Shown piece after piece: positions 33,959 to 43,174 of a stretch of 64,000 bases of DNA (position 1 is the stretch's first letter; the number at the start of each line of letters is the position of its first letter). The position numbers and the translations under genes were made by a program. The DNA is from CAYRXM01 sp964449465 (GTDB lineage Bacteria; Chloroflexota; Anaerolineae; JAFGEY01): the NCBI GenBank assembly GCA_964449465.1, contig CAYVBK010000003.1, forward strand, positions 107,618-171,617. The letters are read 5' to 3'. Under the pieces are notes generated by a model. That model did no database searches. It had not been told where the DNA came from and saw nothing but the letters and a program-made list of their open reading frames with translations.

Positions 33959-34894
33959 ATGCCCGAAACAATGCGTTTTGCCCTTTTGGCCGACATTCAC
34001 GGCAACCGCCCAGCCCTGGAGGCGGTATTGAACGATCTGACCGACACTGCCCTGACTGGCATCTGGGTGCTGGGCGACACGGTAGGCGGGCCGGGGCAGA
34101 ACACGGTGATGGACAGGCTGCACGCCCTCGGTGCCGTCGTGATTTGCGGCAACAATGAGCATTATCTGCGCGATTATCACGCCACGCACACTGCTCACCG
34201 CCGCGTCGGCAAACAGTGGGCCTTGATGCGCTGGGTTTACCACAACCTGGAGCCTCGCTGGCTGGACATGCTCACCGACCTGCCCGACCAACTGACACTG
34301 ACCTGGCCTCATGTCCCGTCGGCGCGCCTGGTGCACGGCTCGCCCCGTCACGTGCGCGAACCGCTCATCGCCGACCACGACCCCCACTGCGTGCGCATCT
34401 TTGAAGAAGCGGGCTTTTTTGCCGACAGCAACAAGCCGGTCTCGGCCGATATAATCCTGTGCCAGATGGATGAGACCGTGCTGGCCTGCGGCCATACACA
34501 TGTACAATGGCAGCAGCAACTCGGCGGCAAACTGGGACTCAATCCCGGTTCGGTGGGCGGGCCTTTTGGCGGCGACCCGCGCGCCCGCTATGCGCTCTTG
34601 ATCTGGGACGGCGACTGGCAGGTTGAGCGGCGCACCGTCGCTTATGACCTGGATCAATTTGACCGCGACATGGAGCAGAGTGGTTTTTTGGCCGAAACCG
34701 GCGCATTGGGCCAGGCCATGCAACTGAGCAGTCGCACCGGCCAAAGCGTTATGTATGCCCTGGTGCTGCATGCCCGCCGCCTGGCCGAACAGGCCGGGTT
34801 ATCCGAGATGGACAACCTCCCCGATGAAATTTGGAATGGCGCCGTCGCCACCTTTGACTGGTCACACGCAGCCAGCGGTCTACCGATGTTTTAG
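33959..34894 (+). CDS. Calcineurin-like metallophosphoesterase
   Basis: A 311-residue phosphoesterase of the YfcE/diadenosine-tetraphosphatase-like type. Metal ligands are in DIHGN (residues about 12-16), GDTVGG (about 39-44), GNNE (about 63-66; usually GNHD or GNHE) and CGHTH (about 179-183). The His of GNHD is replaced by Asn-Glu. An in-frame ATG at 33971 is a possible alternative start. It heads the plus-strand block running into the sugar-acid genes; the 11-base gap to the next gene suggests one transcript. Confidence 0.85.
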   Translation: MPETMRFALLADIHGNRPALEAVLNDLTDTALTGIWVLGDTVGGPGQNTVMDRLHALGAVVICGNNEHYLRDYHATHTAHRRVGKQWALMRWVYHNLEPRWLDMLTDLPDQLTLTWPHVPSARLVHGSPRHVREPLIADHDPHCVRIFEEAGFFADSNKPVSADIILCQMDETVLACGHTHVQWQQQLGGKLGLNPGSVGGPFGGDPRARYALLIWDGDWQVERRTVAYDLDQFDRDMEQSGFLAETGALGQAMQLSSRTGQSVMYALVLHARRLAEQAGLSEMDNLPDEIWNGAVATFDWSHAASGLPMF

Positions 34895-34905
34895 AAAGGA
34901 GCACG

Positions 34906-35790
34906 ATGAAACTCTGCCGTTTTTATCTCCCCGATTCGGGAGTCCGTCTGGGCCTCTGGCAGGGCGAGCAGGTCTATGACCTGACCGCCAGCCCAATCCC
35001 CCATTTTGCCTCGCTCACAGCCCTGCTACACACACCAGACCCGGCCTCATGTCTGGATGATATTTCGCCGAACGATCTACCAGCCTGGTCCCTGGACCTG
35101 CTCGACCACCCGCCGCACCCCCATATACCGCACCTGCTGCCACCCATAGACGATCAAGAGGTGTGGGCTGCCGGCGTAACCTATGCCTGGAGCCGCGAAG
35201 CGCGGGTGCGCGAGGCCATCAGCAAAGAGATTTATGTCAAGGTCTATGAGGCCGAACGCCCCGAATTGTTCTTCAAATCCTTGCCGCGCAAAGTGGTGGG
35301 GCCGCGCGACTGGGTGGGCATTCGCGGCGACAGTCATTGGAATGTGCCAGAGCCAGAGCTGGCCCTGGTGCTAGACCCCCAAATGCGCATTGTCGGCTAT
35401 ACCATCGGCAACGATATGAGCAGCCGCGATATTGAGGGCGAAAATCCGCTGTATTTGCCGCAAGCCAAAGTATATCGCCACTCGTGCGCCCTGGGGCCGG
35501 GCATCGTCCTGGCCGGATGCCTCGACGCCGCCGCCCTGCCCGTGCGCCTGGAAATCTGGCGCGGCGGCGAGGTTGCTTGTGGCGGCGAAACCAGCACCGC
35601 CCAGATTCATCGCCGCCTGCAAGACCTGGCCGCCTGGCTGGGCTGCTATAACGATTTTCCACACGGCGCTGTGCTGCTCACCGGCACCGGCATCGTGCCG
35701 GGCGATCAGTTCAGCCTTCAAGACGGCGACGAGGTACGCATCGAAATCGGCGGCATCGGTGTATTGTGTAACCCGGTGCGCCAGATGTAA
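34906..35790 (+). CDS. FAH-family 2-keto-3-deoxy-sugar-acid dehydratase (KdaD/XylX-like)
   Basis: A 294-residue fumarylacetoacetate-hydrolase-fold enzyme. Long stretches (IYVKVYEAERPELFFKSLP near 124-142, then EPELALVLD, YTIGNDMSSRDIEGENPLYLPQAK) closely resemble what I remember of the archaeal 2-keto-3-deoxy-D-arabinonate dehydratase, which converts 2-keto-3-deoxy-pentonates to 2,5-dioxopentanoate (alpha-ketoglutarate semialdehyde). The acidic metal-binding residues of the FAH site are kept in EPE and the later D. It opens a row of sugar-acid genes (second FAH, SDR, IlvD/Edd). The match is from memory. Confidence 0.8.
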   Translation: MKLCRFYLPDSGVRLGLWQGEQVYDLTASPIPHFASLTALLHTPDPASCLDDISPNDLPAWSLDLLDHPPHPHIPHLLPPIDDQEVWAAGVTYAWSREARVREAISKEIYVKVYEAERPELFFKSLPRKVVGPRDWVGIRGDSHWNVPEPELALVLDPQMRIVGYTIGNDMSSRDIEGENPLYLPQAKVYRHSCALGPGIVLAGCLDAAALPVRLEIWRGGEVACGGETSTAQIHRRLQDLAAWLGCYNDFPHGAVLLTGTGIVPGDQFSLQDGDEVRIEIGGIGVLCNPVRQM

Positions 35791-35808
35791 ACAATTTGAA
35801 AGGACAAC

Positions 35809-36669
35809 ATGAAACTGGTGACATTTGCTTCTGCAAGCGGCCCCCGCCTGGGCGCCGTGCAAGATGATCGGATCGTTGACCTGAACGCGGCCAGCGATCA
35901 CAGCCTGCCCGCCGACTTGCTCACCCTGCTTCAGCGCGGCCAGGTCGCTCTGCAAGCGGCGCGGCGAGTGGCCGAGACGGCCCGCCCGGTGCTGCCGCTG
36001 TCCGACGCTCACCTGCTGGCCCCCATCTTGAATCCTTCCAAGATCATAGCCATCGGCCTGAATTACATGGATCACTGCCGTGAGCAAGGCACGCCGCCGC
36101 CCAAATCGCCGGTCATTTTCACCAAATTTTCCACCTCGATCATCGGCCCCGCCGCCGCCATCCGCTGGGACCCGGCTCTGACCAATCAGGTGGACTATGA
36201 GGCCGAACTGGCCGTGATCATCGGGCAGCCGGCTCGCTGCGTCTCTGCTGCCGACGCGCTCAGCTATGTGGCCGGCTATACCTGCGCCAACGATGTCAGC
36301 GCCCGCGACTTGCAGTTTAGCGATGGGCAATGGGTGCGTGGCAAATCGCTGGATACCTTTTGCCCCTTGGGTCCGTGTTTGGTGACCAGCGATGAAATCC
36401 CCGACCCGCAAAATCTGGTCATTCGCAGTCTGCTCAACGGCCAGACCATGCAAGACTCGAACACCGCCGAGATGATCTTTTCGGTGGCCGAATTGATCGC
36501 TTTTGCCAGCCGCGCCTTTACCCTGCTGCCCGGCGACGTGATCGTCACCGGCACGTCGCACGGCGTGGGCGTATTTCGCAATCCCAAGGTATTTATGAAA
36601 CACGGCGATACTATCACCATCGAAATCGAGCGGATCGGGCAACTGACCAATCCCTGCGTCACCGAATAG
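35809..36669 (+). CDS. FAH-family hydrolase/dehydratase, second paralogue
   Basis: A 286-residue fumarylacetoacetate-hydrolase-fold protein with IAIGLNYMDHCREQG near 79-93, the metal-ligand segment DYEAELAVIIG (about 128-138) and TCANDVSARDLQF. This is the acylpyruvase/2,4-diketo-3-deoxy-fuconate hydrolase branch, distinct from the neighbouring KdaD-like protein. It is preceded by GAAAGGA and lies 18 bases after the first FAH gene. It probably acts on another deoxy or diketo sugar acid; the exact substrate is open. Confidence 0.8.
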   Translation: MKLVTFASASGPRLGAVQDDRIVDLNAASDHSLPADLLTLLQRGQVALQAARRVAETARPVLPLSDAHLLAPILNPSKIIAIGLNYMDHCREQGTPPPKSPVIFTKFSTSIIGPAAAIRWDPALTNQVDYEAELAVIIGQPARCVSAADALSYVAGYTCANDVSARDLQFSDGQWVRGKSLDTFCPLGPCLVTSDEIPDPQNLVIRSLLNGQTMQDSNTAEMIFSVAELIAFASRAFTLLPGDVIVTGTSHGVGVFRNPKVFMKHGDTITIEIERIGQLTNPCVTE

Positions 36670-36683
36670 ATTGGGTTGCAGCA

Positions 36684-37658
36684 ATGAAAACAGAAACCTT
36701 TCTTGTCACCGGGGCGATGGGCTGCATCGGCGCGTGGGTGCTGCGCCGCCTGGCCCGCGAGGGCGTACCAACCGTTGCTCTGGACACCACCGCCGAGCCA
36801 CTCCGCCCGCGCCTGTTGATGAGTGCGGACGAACTGGCACAGATCACCTGGGTGCAGGCCGACATTGCCGATCTGGATCAGGTACAACGCATCGTCGAGC
36901 AGCACCAAATTACACACATCGTTCACCTGGCCGGGCTGCAAGTGCCGGCCTGTCGCGCCAACCCCTCGTTGGGCGCGCGGGTCAACGTGGTCGGCACGGT
37001 CAATGTTCTGGAGGTCGCCCGTCGCTGCCGCGAGCAGGTGCGCGGCCTGGCCTATGCCAGCTCGGTGGCCGCCCTGGGGCCGACCTCATTCTACGCGCCC
37101 TTGTACGGCAATCGGCCCATCCCCGACTACGCCCCGCTGTTCCCCCAAACGCTGTACGGCGTCTACAAGCAGGCCAACGAGCAGACCGCCCGCCTCTACT
37201 GGCAAGACTGGCAGGTGAGCAGCGTGGGGTTGCGCCCCTATATCGTCTTTGGCGTGGGCCGCGATCAGGGCGTCACCTCAGACATTGCCCAGGCCATCCG
37301 CGCCGCCGCCGAAGGAAAACCCTATCACATCCAGTTTGGCGGGCCGGTGGGGCTGCAATATGCCGACGATGTGGCGCAAATATTTATCGCCGCGGCACGA
37401 GCCAACATTCAAGAGGCCTTGGCCTGCAACCTGCGCAACGATATGATCGAGGTGGACGAATTTGTGCGCCTGCTCCGACAGACCGCGCCACAGGCACACA
37501 TCACCTGCCAGACCGACAAACCGCTTCCTTTCCCGGCCAACCTGGACGACAGCGGATTGCGACACATTTTAGGGACGGTTCCGCACACATCGCTAGAAGC
37601 AGCCATTGGCGAAACAATGGCAATGTTTACAAGATTGTTGAAACAGGGACGTTTGTGA
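36684..37658 (+). CDS. NAD-dependent epimerase/dehydratase (extended SDR)
   Basis: A 324-residue extended SDR with TGAMGCIGAW (NAD loop), ASSVAALGP (catalytic Ser) and YGVYK (YxxxK). It lies 14 bases after the FAH gene and ahead of the U32-like and dehydratase genes. In this setting it might be the sugar or uronate dehydrogenase that makes the aldonate or lactone, but it could equally be an epimerase. Confidence 0.8.
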   Translation: MKTETFLVTGAMGCIGAWVLRRLAREGVPTVALDTTAEPLRPRLLMSADELAQITWVQADIADLDQVQRIVEQHQITHIVHLAGLQVPACRANPSLGARVNVVGTVNVLEVARRCREQVRGLAYASSVAALGPTSFYAPLYGNRPIPDYAPLFPQTLYGVYKQANEQTARLYWQDWQVSSVGLRPYIVFGVGRDQGVTSDIAQAIRAAAEGKPYHIQFGGPVGLQYADDVAQIFIAAARANIQEALACNLRNDMIEVDEFVRLLRQTAPQAHITCQTDKPLPFPANLDDSGLRHILGTVPHTSLEAAIGETMAMFTRLLKQGRL

Positions 37659-37870
37659 AAGGGCCGTACGCCTTAACTGTTCGACAAGGCAAACGCCCGC
37701 CAGATATTGGCAATTGCCCAAGAGGCCGCCGTGTCGGCCATACGAGTCGTTGAGAGATCGAGAAAACTGGAATTCGATGCACAAGCATAACGGAATGATG
37801 AAACCTGATCTGTCTGCTCCCCTTTGCAGCTAAATCATCCCCCTTGGGCCAAATCACAAGGAGTTTGCCG

Positions 37871-38800
37871 ATGGAAACAACTCGCGCCCTGCTCAAATCT
37901 CTGGGCCTCCCGCCCGGCGACCTGTATGACCTGCCCACATCAGCCAGGCGATTTCCCGACGGAGCACAGTACCGCGTGGAAATCCCCAGCGTCGAGGGGC
38001 CGCGCGCCCTGGCCGCCGTGCTGGAAGAAGCACAAAAGCGACAGGTGGCTTTGCACCGCGTCAGCCAGGGCAGCGGCATCATGCTGCTCACCGACGCCGA
38101 AATACTAGAGATGGCCCAACTGGGCGCCCAGGCACGCATCGAAGTCAGCCTGTTTGTGGGCCCACGAGCGGCGTGGGAAACCGGCGCCCAAATCCTCTCG
38201 CCGGCGGGCAAAAATCTGGGGGCGCGGCAGCGCGGCATGGATCAACTGATCTATGCCATCGAAGACATTCGCCGCGCCTGCGACCTGGGCATCCGCAGCG
38301 TGTTGGTGGCCGATGAAGGTCTGTTGTGGGTGGTCGATCAGATGAAAAAACAGGGCCATCTGCCTGCCAACCTGGTGCTCAAAGTCTCGGTGCAGATGGG
38401 CGCAGCCAACCCGGCCAGCATCCGCCTGCAACAAACGCTCGGTGCAGGCACCTACAATACGCCCACCGACCTCGATCTGCCCAAACTGGCCGCCATTCGC
38501 GCATCGGTAGACATTCCTTTGGATATTTACGTCGAATCGCCGGACAATTTCGGCGGGTTTGTGCGCCACTATGAGGCCGCCGAACTGGTGCGCCTCTGCG
38601 CCCCCGTCTATCTCAAATTCGGCCTGCGCAACGCTCCCGATGTCTACCCCAGCGGCACACACCTGGAAAGCACCATCATCGCCCTCAGCCGCGAGCGGGT
38701 GCGTCGCGCCGAGATCGGCCTGGCCCACCTGCGGCGATACGCCCCCGATGCCATCGCCTCGGCTGCCGGTCCCGCCGATCTGGGCATTCCCCAGGCCTAA
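37871..38800 (+). CDS. U32-peptidase-like protein
   Basis: A 309-residue protein predicted as a beta/alpha barrel, with IEVSLFVGPRAAWETG near 105-120, GMDQLIYAIEDIRRACDLGIRSVLVADEG near 137-165 and VYLKFGLRN late in the protein. It looks like a divergent member of the peptidase U32 family, though the usual Cys-based cluster ligands are missing, so I hold this with moderate confidence. The ATG at 37871 follows AAGGAG with seven-base spacing; the frame opens at 37844. It lies 15 bases before the IlvD/Edd gene and is probably part of that operon; the role is unknown. Confidence 0.5.
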   Translation: METTRALLKSLGLPPGDLYDLPTSARRFPDGAQYRVEIPSVEGPRALAAVLEEAQKRQVALHRVSQGSGIMLLTDAEILEMAQLGAQARIEVSLFVGPRAAWETGAQILSPAGKNLGARQRGMDQLIYAIEDIRRACDLGIRSVLVADEGLLWVVDQMKKQGHLPANLVLKVSVQMGAANPASIRLQQTLGAGTYNTPTDLDLPKLAAIRASVDIPLDIYVESPDNFGGFVRHYEAAELVRLCAPVYLKFGLRNAPDVYPSGTHLESTIIALSRERVRRAEIGLAHLRRYAPDAIASAAGPADLGIPQA

Positions 38801-38815
38801 AACAGGAGCGCAACC

Positions 38816-40927
38816 ATGTCCATCATCATCGAATCGGGCGAAAACCCCTATCGCGACAATGTGCAGGGCAAAGCCAACGAGCCGATCACAGTAGCCGGCC
38901 TGCTGCATCGCGCTGAACGTATGTTGGGGCTGATCCAGCTCGGCCACAGCCTGGATGCGATTTACGACCGCCTGCAAGACAATGCCCCGCGCATCGCCCT
39001 CATCGGCGGGTCGGCCGATCACCCGGCACACATCCTCGACCTGGAAACAGCACTGCGGGCCGCCGTGCGCATCTGGCAGAACGGCGGAGTGCCATTTTAT
39101 TTCTCCATTCCCGTCGTCTGTGACGCCACCGCCCAGAGCAACATCGGCATGGCCTACAGCCTGCACAGCCGCAACCTCACCGCCGAAATGGTGATCGAGC
39201 AACTCGAAGCGCACAGCTATCATGGCGCATTCGTCCTGTCGGGCTGCGACAAGACGCCGTTGGGCATCGCCTGCGGCCTGGCCCTGCTGGATCGCACCCG
39301 CCGGCAACGCGGTGACGCGCCAGTGTGGGCCTCGTTCTGCCCATCGCACGTGCTGCGTGGCGGCGTCATTCCGCCCGATCTGCGCGCCGACCTGGAGCAG
39401 GTGGCCGGGCGCGCCGCATCGCAGGGCTATTCCGACATCGCCGACGACCTGCACCAGGCTATGAGCCACCCTTTGCAATGCATCGCCAACTCGGCCTTTC
39501 AAGGCATCCTCACCCGCGCCCGGCAGGCCGGGCTGATCGCCCCATCCGAGCATCAAGACGCCGAAAAGCGGCTGGCCGTCCACACCTGCCACCCACGCGG
39601 CGGCATTTGCGCATTCAACGGCACAGGAAATTCCAGCCGCATCGCTGTGGCCGGGCTGGGCCTCACCCATCCGGCGGTTGAACTGCTGCCAAAACCGCCC
39701 ACCGCCGCCCAGATCGAGCAGACAGTAGACGGCCTGTTTGCCTGCCTCAACCGCCCCGAATACAGCGTGTCGAGCATTGTCACGGCCAACTGGGCCAACG
39801 CCGTGCGCATCCACAGCGCCGCCGGCGGCTCGACCAACCTGATGATGCACCTGGTGGCGGTGATGCGCTACGCCGGGCGCGACGTGAGCGTGTGGGATAT
39901 GGATGACATCCGCCGCCATCCGCCCACGCCCGACCTGTTCGATTACAGCCTCAGCCAGGGGCGCGACCTGTATGCCCTGGCCTGTCAATGCAGCGAGGGA
40001 CTCATTCGCGGCATCGAGACGCTATTTTACGAGCTGGTACGAAATGGCGCACCGATGGACCTGGACGCCCCCACCGTGACCGCATCCACCTGGCGACACC
40101 GTCTGGCCGATAAAACCAACATGCCGGCCTCTGGGGTGAATGTCAACCCCATCATCCTGTCGCAGCCGCGCCGCCCCTACAGCGGCATCGAGGTGCTGCA
40201 AGGCAATTTTTTTGACTCGGCCGTGGTCAAAATCAGCGGCATGAGCGATGAACAGTTGGCCCAGTTTGACGATCAGGTAGCGGCAGTGCTGTTTTTCGAG
40301 AACGAACCCGACACCAACGCCGGCCTGCTGGACATTCATCTGCTGGACAGGCTGCGCGCCAACCCGGCACTGACGCCCGACATTTTGCTGGCTCTGGCAC
40401 GACACAACACCCGCGCCGATCCGCCCGCCTTGCCGGCCGCCGATTTGTTCGATTGGATGATCGCGCAACGAGCCTTGAAAATCGCCGTGATCATCAGCGG
40501 GCAGGGACCCGAGGCCTTTGGTATGCCCGAAATGTTTACCCCCATGCAGCACATCAACAGCAACCAACGCCTGCGCCCGTTGACGATGCTGATCAGCGAT
40601 GGGCGATATTCTGGCACATCCTACGGCGCAGCCATCGGCCACGTGACGCCTGAAGCGTTTTGCGGCGGCGGCATCGGTCTGCTACAAACCGGCGACCTGC
40701 TGCACGTGCAATTGAGCGGGCGGCGCATTGACCTGCTCGACGCCGGCGCGTTTGCCGTCGGGCGGATCGAACTCATAGCCGCAGGCTGGCCGCAGCAGCG
40801 GCGCAGCCTGGCCCGCAAGCGACGCATGGCCATGCGCGAACGCCAAAACCAGATTGCCGTCACCCAACGCATGCGCTACATCACCGACGCCGGTCGCGGC
40901 GCCGCGCCGCGCTGGGTGCTGGACTGA
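38816..40927 (+). CDS. IlvD/Edd-family sugar-acid dehydratase
   Basis: A 703-residue dehydratase, longer than IlvD (about 560-620), as in the pentonate branch with extra C-terminal sequence. Iron-sulfur ligands are expected at the Cys of SGCDKT (about 141-146) and at AVHTCHPRGGICAFNGTGNSS (about 254), the counterpart of the CPGAGAC segment. A third site in the N-terminal part (VVCDATAQS) is also seen. It likely removes water from a C5 or C6 aldonate to give the 2-keto-3-deoxy acid that the FAH-family neighbour would process. RBS ACAGGAG precedes the ATG. Confidence 0.87.
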   Translation: MSIIIESGENPYRDNVQGKANEPITVAGLLHRAERMLGLIQLGHSLDAIYDRLQDNAPRIALIGGSADHPAHILDLETALRAAVRIWQNGGVPFYFSIPVVCDATAQSNIGMAYSLHSRNLTAEMVIEQLEAHSYHGAFVLSGCDKTPLGIACGLALLDRTRRQRGDAPVWASFCPSHVLRGGVIPPDLRADLEQVAGRAASQGYSDIADDLHQAMSHPLQCIANSAFQGILTRARQAGLIAPSEHQDAEKRLAVHTCHPRGGICAFNGTGNSSRIAVAGLGLTHPAVELLPKPPTAAQIEQTVDGLFACLNRPEYSVSSIVTANWANAVRIHSAAGGSTNLMMHLVAVMRYAGRDVSVWDMDDIRRHPPTPDLFDYSLSQGRDLYALACQCSEGLIRGIETLFYELVRNGAPMDLDAPTVTASTWRHRLADKTNMPASGVNVNPIILSQPRRPYSGIEVLQGNFFDSAVVKISGMSDEQLAQFDDQVAAVLFFENEPDTNAGLLDIHLLDRLRANPALTPDILLALARHNTRADPPALPAADLFDWMIAQRALKIAVIISGQGPEAFGMPEMFTPMQHINSNQRLRPLTMLISDGRYSGTSYGAAIGHVTPEAFCGGGIGLLQTGDLLHVQLSGRRIDLLDAGAFAVGRIELIAAGWPQQRRSLARKRRMAMRERQNQIAVTQRMRYITDAGRGAAPRWVLD

Positions 40928-40930
40928 GCG

Positions 40931-40960
40931 GCGACAGACTCGCCAGCGACAGATTCGCCA
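40931..40960. repeat. 15-bp tandem duplication
   Basis: Two adjacent 15-base copies differing at one base (40931-40945 and 40946-40960) sit between the dehydratase stop and the AGGAGGT of the GAF gene. Confidence 0.7.
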
Positions 40961-40973
40961 TCAGGAGGTGTTT

Positions 40974-41666
40974 ATGGAAGGATTATCGGCCACCCAATAC
41001 CTACGCCAGGAAATTGCTCGTTTGCAGCAAGAAAACGAGGCGCACAAGATTGAAATCGCCACACTCAACCGCTGCCTGCAAGCCTTGATGGAGCTATACT
41101 GGGACATTCAAGACCTGGGCGTGCAGCCCAGCCTGGTCGGCCTGGTCGTGCAGCACCTCCACAATACCATCGAGGCCATCGGCGCCCAAGACGGCTCGCT
41201 GCTGCTGCTCGACCCGACAACCCAAGAACTGGTTTTTGTGCTGGTTCATGGCCGCATTGCCGCCCAACTTGTCGGGCATCGCATTCCTGCCGACACGGGC
41301 GTGGCCGGTTGGGTGCTGCAAAATTACGAGCCGGTGATCGTCAACAACCCCCGCCAGGATTGGCGATTTTCCGGCGCGGTAGACAGCGAATTTGCCTTTC
41401 TCACCCGCTCCATCATCTGCGTGCCACTGCTCCAGCAGGCACGGCCCATCGGCGTGATCGAACTGCTCAACAAAGCCCACGCCCCTTTTAGCGAAACAGA
41501 CGCCATCCTGGCCCTGGTGCTGGGGCAGTTTATCACTCGCGCCATCGAGTTGATGCAGGCCCAAACCGACCAACCGATCTGGCAATCATTTGAGCGCGTG
41601 TCGCAGCCGGCCTCGCCCAACGACTGGCTGGCCGAATTCACCGTCGGATTGAACCAGACGCTTTGA
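40974..41666 (+). CDS. GAF-domain protein with N-terminal coiled coil
   Basis: A 230-residue protein. Residues about 5-40 form a heptad-rich coiled coil (QYLRQEIARLQQENEAHKIE region), and a GAF domain fills about 55-195 with the GVAGWVLQNYEPVIVNN and FSETDAILALVLGQF elements. No output domain is attached. The ATG at 40974 follows AGGAGGT; the frame opens 120 bases earlier. It lies 19 bases upstream of the CpaF-type ATPase and may sense a ligand for that system. Confidence 0.85.
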   Translation: MEGLSATQYLRQEIARLQQENEAHKIEIATLNRCLQALMELYWDIQDLGVQPSLVGLVVQHLHNTIEAIGAQDGSLLLLDPTTQELVFVLVHGRIAAQLVGHRIPADTGVAGWVLQNYEPVIVNNPRQDWRFSGAVDSEFAFLTRSIICVPLLQQARPIGVIELLNKAHAPFSETDAILALVLGQFITRAIELMQAQTDQPIWQSFERVSQPASPNDWLAEFTVGLNQTL

Positions 41667-41685
41667 TTCCGAAAGGACCAAGTCT

Positions 41686-43152
41686 ATGTCACTCTTCAAG
41701 AAACAACCCCCCGCTGCCAAACCCAAACCCGAAGCCGCCGCGCCGACAGCGCCGGTCGAAGCACCGCCGGCCGAGCCCCCCAAACCAGAGCGCGACCCGG
41801 CCTTTCCGCCCTTGCTGCCCGACCCCGCCGACGCGCCGCCGCAGCGCGGATTTATTTCGGAAGAGCAGGCCGCCCTGACGCGGTTGCAAATCCAGGTAGC
41901 CGACAATTTGCGCCAAAAATTGCTGGCTCCCGGCGTGCCGCTGGATTTGCCCCTGGATCGCACGCCCGAACGCGAGCAGTTGGCCCTGCGCAGCCTGGAA
42001 CAACTGACGGCCAGCAGCGGCTTTCGCCTGCCGCCCAACTGCACCAAAGACAACTTTTTTCAGGGTGTGTTGAACGAAATTTTCGGCTATGGCCCCATCC
42101 AGCCTTTGATTGACCGCGACGACCTGACCGAGATCATGGTCAACGGCCCCTATATCATTTTTGTCGAAAAAAAGGGGCGGTTGACCGAAACCGGCCTCAA
42201 ATTTCTGGACGATGACCATGTGGAGCGCATCGTCAAGCGCATCGTCTTGCCGCTGGGCCGCGTGGCCGACCGCGACCACCCGTTGATTGACGCCCGCCTG
42301 CCCGACGGCTCGCGCGTCAACGCCGTCATCCGCCCTTGCGCCATTGACGGCCCCAACATGACCATCCGCAAATTTTCCAAAGACAAGCTCAAAATCCAGG
42401 ACCTCTTGCGCTTTGGCTCGTTGACCCAGGATATGGTCACGTTCCTGGAAGCGGCGGTCGTCTCACGGCGCAACATTATCGTATCGGGCGGCACCGGATC
42501 GGGCAAAACCACCCTGATCAATGTACTGTCGGCGTTCATCCCCGAACACGAACGCACCGTCACCATCGAAGACGCCGCCGAATTGCAATTGCGTCAACGC
42601 AACGTGGTGCGGCTGGAAACCAAAAAAGCCTCGCCCGACAGCCCCACCGAAGTGACCATCCGCAACTGTGTGGTCAACGCCCTGCGGATGCGCCCCGAAC
42701 GCATCGTGGTTGGCGAATGTCGCAGCGGCGAAGCCCTGGACATGCTCCAGGCCATGAACACCGGCCACGACGGCAGCATGACCACCATCCACGCCAACTC
42801 GGCCCGCGACTGCATCTCGCGCCTGGAGACACTGGTGCTGATGGCCGGGGCCGACCTGCCGCTGATCACCGTGCGCCGCCAGATCGCCTCGGCCATCCAC
42901 ATGATCGTCCAGGCCTCGCGCCTGCGCGACGGCAGCCGCAAAGTGACCGGCATCAGCGAAATTGTAGGTATGGAAGGCGAGACAGTGGTGCTGCAAGAGA
43001 TTTTCAAGTTTTTCGACGAGGGTGACACGTCCGAAGGCAAGATCAAAGGCTATCACGGGCCCACCGGCGTGCGCCCCACTTGCGATGCGGTGTTCAAGCA
43101 GTATGGCTTTAACCTGCCCGGCTCGATGTTTATGAACCTGCCGCGCGGATAA
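41686..43152 (+). CDS. cpaF: CpaF/TadA-type secretion ATPase
   Basis: A 488-residue type II/IV secretion-family ATPase. A Pro-rich N-terminus (about 1-60) precedes the helical N-domain and the conserved GYGPIQPLIDRDDLTEIMVNGP segment. Walker A is GGTGSGKT (residues 268-275), followed by IEDAAELQLRQ, the Walker B-associated RPERIVVGE and the GSMTTIHANS His box. This is the assembly ATPase of Tad/Flp pili. No TadB, TadC or CpaE is adjacent; it is flanked by a GAF gene and an alpha-xylosidase, so the rest of the system must lie elsewhere. Confidence 0.92.
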   Translation: MSLFKKQPPAAKPKPEAAAPTAPVEAPPAEPPKPERDPAFPPLLPDPADAPPQRGFISEEQAALTRLQIQVADNLRQKLLAPGVPLDLPLDRTPEREQLALRSLEQLTASSGFRLPPNCTKDNFFQGVLNEIFGYGPIQPLIDRDDLTEIMVNGPYIIFVEKKGRLTETGLKFLDDDHVERIVKRIVLPLGRVADRDHPLIDARLPDGSRVNAVIRPCAIDGPNMTIRKFSKDKLKIQDLLRFGSLTQDMVTFLEAAVVSRRNIIVSGGTGSGKTTLINVLSAFIPEHERTVTIEDAAELQLRQRNVVRLETKKASPDSPTEVTIRNCVVNALRMRPERIVVGECRSGEALDMLQAMNTGHDGSMTTIHANSARDCISRLETLVLMAGADLPLITVRRQIASAIHMIVQASRLRDGSRKVTGISEIVGMEGETVVLQEIFKFFDEGDTSEGKIKGYHGPTGVRPTCDAVFKQYGFNLPGSMFMNLPRG

Positions 43153-43174
43153 AAAGATACAACAAGGAGAAAAA

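Noticed and set aside
37677..37790. Protein-like 37-codon stretch between the SDR and U32-like genes (LAIAQEAAVSAIRVVE)
   Set aside because: It has no start codon, no ribosome site and no family I know; it may be a relic of a lost gene, but it is too short to claim.
38105..39988. Long minus-strand frame of 627 codons opposite the U32-like and dehydratase genes
   Set aside because: It is the shadow of GC-rich genes on the plus strand: low-complexity His/Gly/Val-rich text without any domain, and the plus-strand genes have clear motifs, ribosome sites and coupling.
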